Origin: Methylococcus sp. Mc7
GTDB lineage: Bacteria; Pseudomonadota; Gammaproteobacteria; Methylococcales; Methylococcaceae
DNA: 64,000 nucleotides
Direction: 5' to 3'
Assembly (NCBI RefSeq): GCF_019285515.1
Contig: NZ_CP079095.1
Location: forward strand, 2,512,501-2,576,500
The translations under genes were made by a program, and so were the position numbers. The notes beneath the pieces were generated by a model. That model ran no database searches. It saw only the letters and a program-made list of their open reading frames with translations, and had not been told where the DNA came from. Positions 9,417-19,523 of this stretch are shown here, in pieces (position 1 is the first letter of the stretch; each line of letters starts with the position of its first letter).

Positions 9417-12400
9417 TCATACGATCTCTGTCTGCGGCCGTGCACGAGGCGTTTCAACGTTGCCGCGTTGGGGGACGCTGCCCGCTTCGGTCCGGCGGAG
9501 CGATGCGATCCTTTCCAGGCTGGCCGTCACGACCAGTTCGGGCCCGACCCCCGGGCGTTTACGCAAGGCTTCCAGGCAGTAGCGGACGCCGGCGTCGAGA
9601 GGGATCAGGCCGATGTTGCGGGAGGCGTAGAGCCGACGCAACTCGGCGTTCACCATGCCGGAATCCCAAGGCCCCCAGTTGATGGAAACCGTATGGACGT
9701 TCGGCCATTCCTTGCCGAGACGGTCCGCCAGCTTGTTCAGCACCTCATTGGCGGCGGCGTAGTCGCACTGGCCGATGTTGCCGAAGCGGCCCGCCACCGA
9801 CGAGAAAAAAACCATGAATTTCAAGCTTTCCGGTTTCAGCTTTTCGGCCAGGGTCAGGGCCGGGACGACTTTGGTGGAATAGACCGAGTCGAACGACTCT
9901 TCCGATTTGTCCCGGATCAGCTTGTCGTCGATGATGCCTGCGCCATGGATGACTCCGTCGATGCGGCCGAACTGGACGTACAGTTCGTCGATCAGCTCCG
10001 CAAAAGCGTCGGTATCGCGGATATCCAGGGTCTGATAATAGATTTCGGCCCCCTTGGCCTTCATCGCTTCCAGATTCTCCCTGAGGGCGCGGTCCCTGAG
10101 CATCTGCTTCAACGTCCGTTCGATCTCCGCGGGGCTCACCCTGTCTCCCTTGGCTTTCGATTCGGCGATGAGGAACTGCCGCAGTTCGGCCGCCCCGGCG
10201 ATGTGCCGGGTAGCCTCGGGCTCATCCTCCGGCAGAGGGCTGCGTCCCACCAGGACGAGCTTCACTCCGGCTTGCTCCGCCAGCGATTTCGCGACGGAGC
10301 TCGTGATCCCCTGGCCGCCGCCGGTCACCAGAACGACGGCGCCCGGCTCGAGGCCGGTCTCCTCCGAGGCAGCCCTGCCCTGGACGGGCACCAGCTCCAG
10401 CCGCCAACGGCCGGAGTCCGTGAAGCCTATTTCCGGCGTGGGATCGGCGGATTGCATCTCCATCAAGACGTGTTCCGCCCATTGGGTGCCGGTCTGGGCA
10501 GGCTGCAAGTCGATGCATTTCAGCCGCAACTGCGGCCATTCCCGCGCGGCGGATTTGGCGACGCCGAGCGTGCCGGCGCCCGCCACCGAGGAAGCCCCGG
10601 CATCGCCCAAACCGAACTGCCCGTTCAGCGCCGTCAAGTTGACCAGCCACCCTCCACCGGCGCCTGCGCCTTCAGCCAGGCGGCTTCCCAAAGCCTTCAG
10701 GGTGAGGAACAGGATCCGGGCCGGATCGGCGGCGTTGCCCAGCGTCTCGCCGGCTGCGGTCGCGCCGAGAAGATTGATCAGCCCGCCCGGGGGCGATCCC
10801 GCGGATTCCAGCAAGGTTTTCAATCGGCCCGCTGCGTCCGCTGCGGAGAAGTCCACCTCGAACGTCCCGCTGTCCAGGCGGGCCGTATCCTTCCCCGGCA
10901 CGATCAGCCAAGTCGTATAGCCACCCTGGGCCAGCGTCGCCCGGAAGGTTTCGCTGATTTCCGACGCCGGTCCGAGGAGGAGAACGGGCAGGTCGCAGGG
11001 TCCGGCCACCGTTCCGTTCCAGGCCGCCGGGACCGGCCTCAGGGTATAGCATTCCACGGGATCGGCCGGCTGGTAGACCATCGGACCGGACTCCGCTGCC
11101 TCAACCGGCGAGGATGGCAGCGGAGCCGGGGATTTTTTTGGCGAAACGGCCCCTCCTTCCGCTTCCTGCGGTCCGGATTCACGCAGCCGGTCGTACCAGG
11201 CGATGATTTCGTTCAGAGTCTTCTGGCCGGAAAGTTCTTCGATGACGGTTTCCTCGTCCCTCCCTTCCAGGAGGTTGTACTGGTCCTTCAGCGCGCCGAA
11301 GACTTCGATGCGCTTGATGGAATCGATGCCGAGGTCGGCCTCCATCTGGGCATCCAGATCGAGCATGTCCTCCGGATAGCCTGTCCTCTCCGAAATCGCA
11401 TGCAGCAAATCGGCTTTGAACTCGTCGGTCGGGGCAAGGCCGCCGGATTGGGCGATCACCGCAGCGGCAGGGGCGGTGGGGACGGGAGCCGGGCCGGCGG
11501 TCGGAGGCGCCGGCATTTCCGGCGCGGTCTGTGCGGGCTGAGCCGTGCGGGCCGCGAGTCCGCTCGACGCGGCGATCCGGCTCGGCAGAACGGGAGCGGG
11601 GGGGACCGCGGCGAGAACCGCGCCGCGCGGCGGCAGGGGGCTGGATTCCGTGCTCCCTCCCGGCAGCGCAGCCTCGGCGCCGGTGACGCTGGCGTGAAGG
11701 AAATTGAGCAGGTGGGTGAACGTCCGCTGTTGTTCCTTTTGCAGCTCGATGAATTGGGTGAGGCTTTGCTGAACGAACGCGAGACGAGGATCGGCCGGTA
11801 TCGGCGCGGCGCCCGTCTCTCCGGCCGGCCCCCCGACGTGGGGTAGTTCCGGGTTGTTCATTGGGTTGCTCCTTTGTGTAGTTGCGGTGCTTTCGATCGC
11901 GGGCGAGTCGGTGCGGGTGGCTTCAGGTTCGGGCAATCGGCCGGCGGCGGGTATCGCTCCGGGTTTGGATTCCCAAGGTTCCGCCCTGCCGCCGTTGATT
12001 CGCCAGACCAGCGGCCCGCCCCGGGATTTCCGTTCGGCCTCTGCAAACAAGTCGGCCGGAGCGCTTTGCCGGAAGCCGCGCCCTTTGAACCAGGTCTGGA
12101 GGTCGACCGGTAGTCCCAGCGCGAACGTGTGGGCCAATACATGGGCCAGGTTCAGCCAGCCGGGACGTCCCGGCATGTCGATCGCCAGAGTGGTGTGCGG
12201 AACCTCCGCCAGAATCCGGTCCACGAGCCCGCTCAGTACCGTGCCTGGCCCGACTTCGATGAAGATGCGCGCTCCGGCCCCATAGAGGCCGTTCACTTCG
12301 TCCACGAAACGTACCGGTTCCACCAGATGCCGTGCCAGAAGCGCCTGGATTTCGGCCGGCTTGCCGGGATAGCCGTCGGCGGTGGTGTTGCTATAGACGG

Positions 12401-15400
12401 GGAGGGCCGGCGCCGTGAACTTTATCCTGGAAAGTTCCTCCGCCAATGCCTCGCGCGCCTTGGCCATGACGGGGCAATGGAAAGCGCCGCTGACCTGCAG
12501 CTTGGTCACCCGCAGCGACTCGCCGCCCAGTACGGCGACCGCCTCGTCGACCGCGGCACCGGGGCCGGCGATGATGGTTTGATCGGGAGTGTTGAAATTC
12601 GCGACATAGACGGGCAGGCGGTGCTTGGCGATGAGCGCTTCTACCGCCGGTCCCCCGGCGGCCACCGCCGCCATGGCGCCGCCGGAGTCGCGGCCCGCGG
12701 CGGCGGCGATACGGCCCCGGATTTCCGACAGCCGGATCAGATCCTCGGCCGCGAGCGCACCGGCTGCGCACAGGGCCACGTATTCGCCATAGCTGTGGCC
12801 GGCAAGGTAGTCGGGTTTGATGCCGAACGAATCCAGAAGCCGCGCTGCGGCCAGTTCCACCACGCCCAGTGCCGGTTGTGCGACCTGAGTGGCGCTCAGA
12901 GCCGCCTGCTGGCGTTTCCGGTTTTCCTCGCTGAACACCGGAACCGGATAGATGAAGCCGGAAAGCGGCCGCGGCAGGCGATCCTCGAGCAAGCGGTCCG
13001 CCTGCTCGAAAATGTCATGCAACGACGGAACGGTCGCCGTCAGGTCGCGAAGCATGTTGATCTTTTGCGAACCCTGGCCCGGGAAGAGGAAACAGACCTG
13101 GCTGGGGGCGATGGACTGGCGGAAATGGATCCCCTGCGGATGTTTGAAATCGGCCTTGTTCGAATCCGCCAGTTCGTGCAGGGCCAGTTCGAGTTTGGCT
13201 TTTAGATCGGTTACGGAGGTCGCCACCAGCGCCAGCCGGCAAACGCGCTGGGGCGGGGCGATGCGCTGCTGCTCCGCATGGACCGCATACGCGAGCTGGC
13301 CCAGATCCAGCTGCTCCGGATGTTCGATGCCCTGGGCCAGGCTTTGCAGAGTCTCGACGATGTGTCCGCGGTCGGGGCCCCAAAATGCGAAAGGTTCGGC
13401 GCCGCGGGGGGTCAAATCGACCGTGTCGCCTTCCCGGTAGGTGCCGGTGTATTCCTCGAGCACCGCATGAAAATTGGTGCCGCCGAACCCGAAGGCGCTC
13501 ACGCCGCAGCGGCGTGGGGCGTCTTTCCTGGAGTTGAACCAGGGACGGACCTCGGTGTTGATGTAGAACGGGCTGCGGCCGAAATCCACGCCGGAATTCG
13601 GCTTTTCGACCCCCAGGGTGGGCGGCAGCACCCGGTGCTCGAGGGCGAGTGTCGCCTTGGCGATCGCCGCCAAGCCGGCCGCTACCTTGGTGTGGCCGAT
13701 CATCGACTTCACCGAGCCGACCCCGCAGGCCTGCGGTTCGGTTCCGGAACCGCCGAAAACGCTGTTCAGCGTTTCGATCTCGGATTTGTCTCCCAGCGCC
13801 GTGCCGGTGCCGTGCGCTTCGATCAGGCTCACCGTCGAGGGCTCGACCCGTGCGTCCTCGTAGGCGCGGCGCACGGCCCGGGCCTGGCCTTCCGGATGGG
13901 GGGCGGTGAGGCTGCGGTTGCGGCCGTCGCTGGAGCTTCCGATGCCCTTGATTACGGCCCGTATGCGGTCCCCATCGCGTTCGGCGTCGGCCAGGCGCTT
14001 GAGCACCAGGGCGACGACCCCTTCTCCGATCGCGATGCCGTCCGCGCCGTCGTCGAACGGCCGGCAACGGCCTCGCGGCGACAACGCATGGGTTTGGGCG
14101 AACGCCATGAAGGACGCGACGTTGTTGGTGCCGTCGATGGCTCCGACCAGCGCCACCTCGGCGTCACCGCCCCGGAGTTGCCGGATGCCGGTGTCCAGCG
14201 CGGCGAGGGACGAGGCGCAGGCCGCGTCGACCGTGAAATTCGTTCCGCCCAGATCGAGCCGGTTGGCGACCCGGCCAGCCACCACATTGCCGAGAAAGCC
14301 GGGGAAGGAGTCCTCGGTCCATTGCGGGAGCGCTTGGCCGTGAAGCGACGAGATGATCTGCTGCCGGCCCGATTCAGATAGTCCGGGGACATTGGACAAG
14401 TAATGAGGGAGCAAGGCTCGGAAGGCGTAGGCGATGCCCAGGTCGTGCAATCCACCGGCGCCGAAAATCGTTGCCGTCCGCTCTCTTGCGAAGGGTCTGC
14501 GGTCCAGCCCGGCGTCCTCCAACGCCTTCCTTGCCACGACCAATGCAAGAAGCTGCATCGGTTCGATGGATTTGACGGCGGCGGGCGGGATTCCCCACTC
14601 GGTCGGATCGAACCTGAGGTCGTCGAGGAATCCGCCCCACTTGGAATAAATCTTGTCCTTGACGCCGCGCTTGGGGTCATAAAAATCCGCGGGCCGCCAG
14701 CGGTCGTCGGTCACTTCCCGGACGGCGTCCACCCGGTTGATGATGTTCTGCCAATAGGTGCGCAAGTCAGGCGCCTTGGGCAAGAGGCATGCCATGCCAA
14801 TGATGGCGATGTCGGATTTCCGCACCTCCCGGCCCGGTCGCCGCTTCGGAGTGCGCTCGCCGTGGCGGAGGAGGACTTGCTGGCTTTCCTCCGATACCGA
14901 CCGGTGAAGCTCGGCCACGGTCAGTGTCTCGTGGTGGAGCCTTGCCACCTCGCCGAGCATGTACATGCCTTCCCGCCGCTGGGCTTCCACGTTGACTTTC
15001 ACGTAGGGCCCGGCATCGTTTTCCTTGTCCGGGTCGTTCCGCGTGATGCCCTTCGAAGCGATTCTCAGGCGGCCGATGTTGAGCATTTCCAGGGATCTCA
15101 GGATCTCGTCGTCGCTCTTTCCGGCCAGGACCAGTTCGCGGCGCTTGCGATTGAATTCGCCGCAGAAGTCGGTCTTGGCGCAGCGGGTGTAAACGCCAAC
15201 GCCCGACTGGAGCAGGTTGGTGTCCTTGCAGGAGACGGCCTGCGCCTGGAACTCCTTCACGATCGCGCCGGTACCGACGATTTCCTGCGTGAAGAGATAT
15301 GCCGTGCCCATCAATACGCCGATTTTCATGCCGCGGGCGACGGCCGGCGCGGCGAGCACGGACAGCATGGCCGCGGAAAGATCGTCGTGAATGCCCCCGG

Positions 15401-16865
15401 CGAACAGGATGTGCACCGATTCGGGATCGGCTATCCCGGCCGCCAGCAGGACTTCGATCGCGGATTCCCACAGGACGAAGCTGCTGCGGGGACCGGTATG
15501 CCCTCCGCACTCGTTCCCTTCGAAGATGAACTTCCGGGCTCCGTCCTTGAGGAATCCGTGCAAGAGTCCCGGCGAAGGCACATGCAGATAGGTGGTGATC
15601 GAGAGGGCCTCCAGTTCCCGTGCCTGGCTGGGGCGGCCGCCGGCGATGATCGCGAACGGCGGCCTGATTTCTTCGATGACTTCCATCTGCTCCTGCCGCA
15701 GTTCGAGCGGCATGAAACCCAACAAGCCGACTCCCCAACCCTGGCTGCCCAGCAAGGACCGGGTCGCCGCCAGCAATTCCCGAGCCTGCGGCTTGCGCAT
15801 CACGGAGAGCGCGAGAAACGGGAGCGCCCCTCCTTCGGCGACCGCCTTCGCGAACTCCGGCGTGTCGCTGACCCGCGTCATCGGGCCCTGGACGATCGGG
15901 TATCGTGTGCCGTGGCAGGACGCCAGTGGCGCCTCCGGGGCAAGGGCCCGCTGCGTTCCGGCAAGCGCCGGAAGGGTTTCCATGCCCTCGCGGATTGCCG
16001 TCATGATGCGGCCGACGGTGCCGTAGCGTCTGGCGAGCGGCGCGGCGAAGGCGATGTCCTGTCCCAGAGGGACGAGAGGGTCGTTCCGATCCTTCAGATA
16101 CTGGCGCAGGGGTTCGGCCCAGGGTTGGTCCTGCAGAATCCGTTGTTCCAGTTCGCGAATGCCATTCCGGCCGCTGCGCGAGAAGATCCGAAAGGGGGCC
16201 CGTTCCGGTGCCAGCACGACCGTTTCGCTTCCGTCGAGCATCCCCCACACCCGATGCATCTCGGAATCGGCGAAGGGGCTTTCATCGCTCAGCCAGAGTT
16301 GTTCGCACAGGACCACGCCCCGCGCTCCAGCCACGATGGCGGCTCCGGCGCTGCGCGGGCCGATCCCGCCCTGCGCCCAGTACGGAATGCCGAGCTTGGA
16401 GTGCAGTTCCTGCAGCAGGATGAAGGTGGAGTGCGAACTGACCGAGCCGCCGGCCTCGTGGCCCTTGACGATCAGTCCGTCGTAGCCGGCGGCCGCGGCC
16501 TGCTGAGCCGATTCCAGATCGTGGACTTCGAGCAGGACCTTCCGGGCGATCCTCCGGCTCGCATCCCGGTACCGCTTCAACTCGGCAGGGCGTTGTCCGG
16601 CGAGAACGAGAACAGGGACCGGGCGGGACAGAATACTGGCCAAATGCTGCGGATCCCGCTCCGGAGAGCCGAGAGTGTCCCAGCGCAGACCCCAGCGGCT
16701 GTCGCGGTCCACGCTGGCTGCGAGGCGCTTTACCAGAGGCGCCAGCCGGCTGGGTGGATCGCGGTAACCCAAATCCAGGATTCCGATCCCTTCAGCCCGG
16801 CAGGCCGCGATGGCGATGGTGGGGTCGACTCGGTTGGGCGGGGTAACGGCTATGATGTTTTCCAT
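9417..16865 (-). CDS. Giant lipid/polyketide synthase: NPD-NPD-KS-AT-ACP-KR
   Basis: The ATG at 16865 has GGGAGG five bases upstream, giving 2482 aa; a longer frame starts 23 codons earlier without such a site. Domains in order: two tandem nitropropane-dioxygenase-type flavin TIM barrels (about residues 1-280, GHEAGGSVS, and 320-615, NECGGHTGP), related to PfaD enoyl reductases; ketosynthase about 685-1137 (active Cys883 in VDAACASS, His1018 in EAHGTGT, His1058 in GHTK); acyltransferase about 1255-1570 (Ser1358 in GHSYGE, His1463); a Pro/Ala-rich linker; one ACP (phosphopantetheine Ser1849 in LGIDSIKRIEV); ketoreductase about 2178-2400 (TGGGQGI, Tyr2369 in CDYAAAN). Together with the next gene's dehydratase this gives a full reducing cycle, so an iterative saturated or polyunsaturated acyl product is expected. 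There is no thioesterase; a single ACP is fewer than most PUFA synthases have. Confidence 0.93.
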   Translation of the reverse strand: MENIIAVTPPNRVDPTIAIAACRAEGIGILDLGYRDPPSRLAPLVKRLAASVDRDSRWGLRWDTLGSPERDPQHLASILSRPVPVLVLAGQRPAELKRYRDASRRIARKVLLEVHDLESAQQAAAAGYDGLIVKGHEAGGSVSSHSTFILLQELHSKLGIPYWAQGGIGPRSAGAAIVAGARGVVLCEQLWLSDESPFADSEMHRVWGMLDGSETVVLAPERAPFRIFSRSGRNGIRELEQRILQDQPWAEPLRQYLKDRNDPLVPLGQDIAFAAPLARRYGTVGRIMTAIREGMETLPALAGTQRALAPEAPLASCHGTRYPIVQGPMTRVSDTPEFAKAVAEGGALPFLALSVMRKPQARELLAATRSLLGSQGWGVGLLGFMPLELRQEQMEVIEEIRPPFAIIAGGRPSQARELEALSITTYLHVPSPGLLHGFLKDGARKFIFEGNECGGHTGPRSSFVLWESAIEVLLAAGIADPESVHILFAGGIHDDLSAAMLSVLAAPAVARGMKIGVLMGTAYLFTQEIVGTGAIVKEFQAQAVSCKDTNLLQSGVGVYTRCAKTDFCGEFNRKRRELVLAGKSDDEILRSLEMLNIGRLRIASKGITRNDPDKENDAGPYVKVNVEAQRREGMYMLGEVARLHHETLTVAELHRSVSEESQQVLLRHGERTPKRRPGREVRKSDIAIIGMACLLPKAPDLRTYWQNIINRVDAVREVTDDRWRPADFYDPKRGVKDKIYSKWGGFLDDLRFDPTEWGIPPAAVKSIEPMQLLALVVARKALEDAGLDRRPFARERTATIFGAGGLHDLGIAYAFRALLPHYLSNVPGLSESGRQQIISSLHGQALPQWTEDSFPGFLGNVVAGRVANRLDLGGTNFTVDAACASSLAALDTGIRQLRGGDAEVALVGAIDGTNNVASFMAFAQTHALSPRGRCRPFDDGADGIAIGEGVVALVLKRLADAERDGDRIRAVIKGIGSSSDGRNRSLTAPHPEGQARAVRRAYEDARVEPSTVSLIEAHGTGTALGDKSEIETLNSVFGGSGTEPQACGVGSVKSMIGHTKVAAGLAAIAKATLALEHRVLPPTLGVEKPNSGVDFGRSPFYINTEVRPWFNSRKDAPRRCGVSAFGFGGTNFHAVLEEYTGTYREGDTVDLTPRGAEPFAFWGPDRGHIVETLQSLAQGIEHPEQLDLGQLAYAVHAEQQRIAPPQRVCRLALVATSVTDLKAKLELALHELADSNKADFKHPQGIHFRQSIAPSQVCFLFPGQGSQKINMLRDLTATVPSLHDIFEQADRLLEDRLPRPLSGFIYPVPVFSEENRKRQQAALSATQVAQPALGVVELAAARLLDSFGIKPDYLAGHSYGEYVALCAAGALAAEDLIRLSEIRGRIAAAAGRDSGGAMAAVAAGGPAVEALIAKHRLPVYVANFNTPDQTIIAGPGAAVDEAVAVLGGESLRVTKLQVSGAFHCPVMAKAREALAEELSRIKFTAPALPVYSNTTADGYPGKPAEIQALLARHLVEPVRFVDEVNGLYGAGARIFIEVGPGTVLSGLVDRILAEVPHTTLAIDMPGRPGWLNLAHVLAHTFALGLPVDLQTWFKGRGFRQSAPADLFAEAERKSRGGPLVWRINGGRAEPWESKPGAIPAAGRLPEPEATRTDSPAIESTATTQRSNPMNNPELPHVGGPAGETGAAPIPADPRLAFVQQSLTQFIELQKEQQRTFTHLLNFLHASVTGAEAALPGGSTESSPLPPRGAVLAAVPPAPVLPSRIAASSGLAARTAQPAQTAPEMPAPPTAGPAPVPTAPAAAVIAQSGGLAPTDEFKADLLHAISERTGYPEDMLDLDAQMEADLGIDSIKRIEVFGALKDQYNLLEGRDEETVIEELSGQKTLNEIIAWYDRLRESGPQEAEGGAVSPKKSPAPLPSSPVEAAESGPMVYQPADPVECYTLRPVPAAWNGTVAGPCDLPVLLLGPASEISETFRATLAQGGYTTWLIVPGKDTARLDSGTFEVDFSAADAAGRLKTLLESAGSPPGGLINLLGATAAGETLGNAADPARILFLTLKALGSRLAEGAGAGGGWLVNLTALNGQFGLGDAGASSVAGAGTLGVAKSAAREWPQLRLKCIDLQPAQTGTQWAEHVLMEMQSADPTPEIGFTDSGRWRLELVPVQGRAASEETGLEPGAVVLVTGGGQGITSSVAKSLAEQAGVKLVLVGRSPLPEDEPEATRHIAGAAELRQFLIAESKAKGDRVSPAEIERTLKQMLRDRALRENLEAMKAKGAEIYYQTLDIRDTDAFAELIDELYVQFGRIDGVIHGAGIIDDKLIRDKSEESFDSVYSTKVVPALTLAEKLKPESLKFMVFFSSVAGRFGNIGQCDYAAANEVLNKLADRLGKEWPNVHTVSINWGPWDSGMVNAELRRLYASRNIGLIPLDAGVRYCLEALRKRPGVGPELVVTASLERIASLRRTEAGSVPQRGNVETPRARPQTEIV

Positions 16866-17654
16866 GACGACCTCCCTTGGCGCTTCATAGTTACCCCCTG
16901 ACATGCGGGACCCCGACCACGAGATAAACCGCATCGGGGTTTTGCCGGGACGAGGGTAGGCGCAGGGCGGGATGCAAATTTAACGATAGCGAACTCCTTA
17001 GTCGGGAACAAGGAAAATGTGAGTCCATAGTCCGTCCCTGAAGGAATATCATGTGCTTCTGATATTTGGCGACCATGTCGATATTATTAATCACTAACGA
17101 ATTCATGAGCCTGGCATCGAAACCTCATGGCCTTATATTGAATTGATCCATCCTGCTGATCTGTAATGGCAATTTTGCTCGCGTCCCGCCTGGCCGCACA
17201 AGAGCATGGCCGTCGCTCCCGATCTTCATCGACGTGCGTGGGTAACCGGAGTGGGCTGGAGCTTATTCATTGAATTAGATCAATGTTTATATTCTTTTGC
17301 GATGGATGACCACTCGCTGAAGAGAAGAAACGCCGGGCTTCGTCACGGATTTCTTCCGGGGTGATTCGGGTCGTTCGGACATGTATTGTAATTTAGCTTT
17401 TTGTTATTGTGACTTGTATCCGAATCGCGATTCGTAGGGGTAATCGACAGCTTTTCGCTGGTAAGGCGTGACATCGGCGGATTTGTGGGGTGGCCGCGAC
17501 GCCGTCGTCTGGAAGCAGTGCCCCGCGTGTCTCCCGGCGCCTGCGGACGTTCCTTGCGCCGACAGCGCACGGGGGGATACGTCCGGTCGATTCGGGCCGG
17601 CTCACAATGTTAGACTTGCCCGATTCCATCAGTCCGGAGGTCTTGAGAAGTACT
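16866..17654. promoter_or_regulatory. Divergent intergenic region between the synthase operon and yebC
   Basis: This stretch of about 790 bp holds no convincing gene; the short open frames in it lack ribosome sites and recognisable protein features. It must contain the promoter of the minus-strand lipid operon and that of yebC. The yebC-proximal half is comparatively AT-rich (about 17260-17410). A 14-bp perfect palindrome, CGAATCGCGATTCG, lies at 17421-17434 and could be a regulator binding site. I could not fix -10/-35 boxes with confidence. Confidence 0.5.
17421..17434. promoter_or_regulatory. 14-bp perfect palindrome, possible operator
   Basis: CGAATCGCGATTCG equals its own reverse complement. 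It lies 220 bp upstream of yebC in the divergent region shared with the lipid operon. The length is right for a dimeric regulator, but no family is identifiable and a chance occurrence cannot be excluded. Confidence 0.3.
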
Positions 17655-18401
17655 ATGGCGGGTCATAGCAAATGGGCCAACATTCAGCACCGCAAGGGGG
17701 CCCAGGATGCCAAGCGCGGCAAGTTGTTCACCAAGCTCATTCGTGAAATCACCGTAGCTTCGCGCGCCGGTGGCCCCGATCCCGGCAACAATCCCCGTCT
17801 GCGCACGGTCATGGACAAGGCGCTCGTCGCCAACATGTCGAAGGACACCATCGAGCGCGCCATCAAGAAAGGCTCGGGGGCCGCGGACGGCGACAACTAC
17901 GAGGAAGTCCGCTACGAAGGCTACGGTCCCGGCGGCATCGCCGTGCTGGTCGACTGCCTGACCGACAACCGCAACCGTACCGTGGCGGAGGTGCGCCATG
18001 CCTTCTCCAAAGCGGGCGGCAATCTGGGGACCGACGGGTCGGTCGCATACCTGTTCAGCAAGGCTGGGGTCGTCAGCTTCGGCGCCGATCTGGGCGAGGA
18101 CCGGGTGATGGAGCCGGCGCTGGATGCCGGTGCCGAGGACGTGGTGGTCAACGAGGACGGCTCGGTGGACGTGCTCACGGCGCCCGACCGGTTCGAAGCG
18201 GTGCGCGATGCGCTGCAGTCCGCGGGACTCACGCCGGAATCGGCCGAAGTCACCATGCGCGCCAGCACCAGCGTCAAGCTGGACAAGGAAGACGCGGAGA
18301 AGATGATCCGCCTGCTCGAACGCCTGGAGGACCTGGATGACGTACAGAACGTCTATTCCAACGCAGACATCAGCGAGGACATTCTTGCCGAACTGGGCTG
18401 A
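17655..18401 (+). CDS. yebC: YebC/PmpR family protein
   Basis: The product (248 aa from the ATG at 17655) begins with the family hallmark [15 protein letters not shown] and continues with [17 protein letters not shown]; a longer upstream frame is not conserved and is rejected. YebC-family proteins were long annotated as transcription regulators and are now also linked to relief of ribosome stalling; either way they are cytosolic and three-domain. Other family blocks seen are [23 protein letters not shown] and [15 protein letters not shown] purine-rich GGAGG stands about 15 bases upstream, with GAGAAG closer. It leads the ruvCAB genes with a 9-base gap, the usual gammaproteobacterial order. 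Confidence 0.97.
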   Translation: MAGHSKWANIQHRKGAQDAKRGKLFTKLIREITVASRAGGPDPGNNPRLRTVMDKALVANMSKDTIERAIKKGSGAADGDNYEEVRYEGYGPGGIAVLVDCLTDNRNRTVAEVRHAFSKAGGNLGTDGSVAYLFSKAGVVSFGADLGEDRVMEPALDAGAEDVVVNEDGSVDVLTAPDRFEAVRDALQSAGLTPESAEVTMRASTSVKLDKEDAEKMIRLLERLEDLDDVQNVYSNADISEDILAELG

Positions 18402-18410
18402 GCCGGCGCG

Positions 18411-18908
18411 ATGACACGGGTGCTCGGCATCGATCCGGGTTCCCGCGTCACCGGCTACGGCATCCTCGACTGGGCCGGCAAGCCGGTGCTGGTGACGGCG
18501 GGCTGCATACGCACCGAGACCAACGATTTTCCCGAGCGCCTGCGCCGAATCTTCGAGGGGATCAGCCTGATCGTGGAGGAATTCAAGCCGGAGGAAATGG
18601 CGGTGGAGCAGGTGTTCATGCACAAGAATGCGGATTCGGCTCTCAAGCTGGGGCATGCCCGGGGCGCGGCAATCTGTGCCGGCGTGTCGCGCGGACTGGC
18701 GGTACACGAATACGCCGCGCGCCAGGTGAAGCTCGCCCTGGTTGGCAAGGGCAGTGCGGACAAGGTCCAGGTACAGCACATGGTTTGCTTCCTGTTAGGT
18801 CATAAGACTCCCTTGGCGATGGATGCCAGCGATGCGCTGGGTGTGGCCCTCTGTCATCTGCATCATCAGCAGACCTTGAGCCGCATGAACCGGATGGCGC
18901 AACGATGA
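18411..18908 (+). CDS. ruvC: Holliday junction resolvase RuvC
   Basis: This 165-residue endonuclease cuts Holliday junctions after RuvAB branch migration. It has the RNase H-like fold with acidic catalytic residues visible: Asp7 in LGIDPGSRVTGYG, Glu in MAVEQVFMHKN, and the C-terminal pair in AMDASDALGVALCH. The length matches the E. coli enzyme (173 aa). Its stop overlaps the ruvA start by 4 bases, so the two are translationally coupled. Nothing odd is seen. Confidence 0.97.
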   Translation: MTRVLGIDPGSRVTGYGILDWAGKPVLVTAGCIRTETNDFPERLRRIFEGISLIVEEFKPEEMAVEQVFMHKNADSALKLGHARGAAICAGVSRGLAVHEYAARQVKLALVGKGSADKVQVQHMVCFLLGHKTPLAMDASDALGVALCHLHHQQTLSRMNRMAQR

Positions 18909-19510
18909 TCGGCTTCGTTCGCGGAGTCCTGGTCGCCAAGCGCGCCCCTTCCTTGCTGATCGACGTGCAGGGCCTGGGCTACGAGGTCGATGCGCCCATG
19001 TCAACCTTTTATAACTTGCCCGAGATCGGCACCGAGGTGCGGCTCTATACCCATCTTCAGGTCCGCGAGGACGCCCACAGCCTGTTCGGCTTCGGTACCG
19101 AGGCCGAGCGCAGCCTGTTCCGCAGCCTGATCCGGGTCAGCGGCATCGGCGCCAAACTGGCGCTGACCATCCTTTCCGGCATCTCGGTCGACGATTTCCG
19201 GGCCTGTGTGGAGCGGCAGGACTCGGCGCGCCTGGTCCGGCTCCCCGGCATCGGCAAGAAGACCGCCGAGCGCCTCATCATCGAGCTGCGGGACCGGCTG
19301 GACCTCGGTGCGCCGTCCTTGGTCCCGGCCGCCTTCGCTGGCGGCGCGGCGCCCGTGCTGTCCGCCGATCCGGCCGACGAGGCCGTCAGCGCCCTGATCG
19401 CGCTGGGCTTCAAGCCGCAGGAGGCGAGTACGCTGGTGGCCAAACAGTCGACCGAAGGCCGCAGCGCGGAGGACTTGATCCGGCTGGCGCTGCAGTCGGC
19501 GGTGCGCTGA
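18905..19510 (+). CDS. ruvA: Holliday junction branch migration protein RuvA
   Basis: A 201-residue junction-binding subunit. The N-terminal OB fold starts [13 protein letters not shown]; the two helix-hairpin-helix DNA-binding motifs are seen as [13 protein letters not shown] and [19 protein letters not shown]; the C-terminal domain that contacts RuvB ends in [14 protein letters not shown]. It tetramerises on four-way junctions and recruits RuvB. It overlaps ruvC and is followed by ruvB after 13 bases. Confidence 0.97.
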   Translation: MIGFVRGVLVAKRAPSLLIDVQGLGYEVDAPMSTFYNLPEIGTEVRLYTHLQVREDAHSLFGFGTEAERSLFRSLIRVSGIGAKLALTILSGISVDDFRACVERQDSARLVRLPGIGKKTAERLIIELRDRLDLGAPSLVPAAFAGGAAPVLSADPADEAVSALIALGFKPQEASTLVAKQSTEGRSAEDLIRLALQSAVR

Positions 19511-19523
19511 AGGAGCCCGATCG

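Noticed and set aside
9180-11846. Plus-strand open frame of 888 codons opposite the left synthase
   Set aside because: It is the antisense shadow of a GC-rich gene with clear domains on the other strand, has no recognisable motifs and low complexity.
14403-16901. Plus-strand open frame of 832 codons opposite the N-terminal half of the synthase
   Set aside because: Same reason: the minus strand carries the KS and NPD domains.
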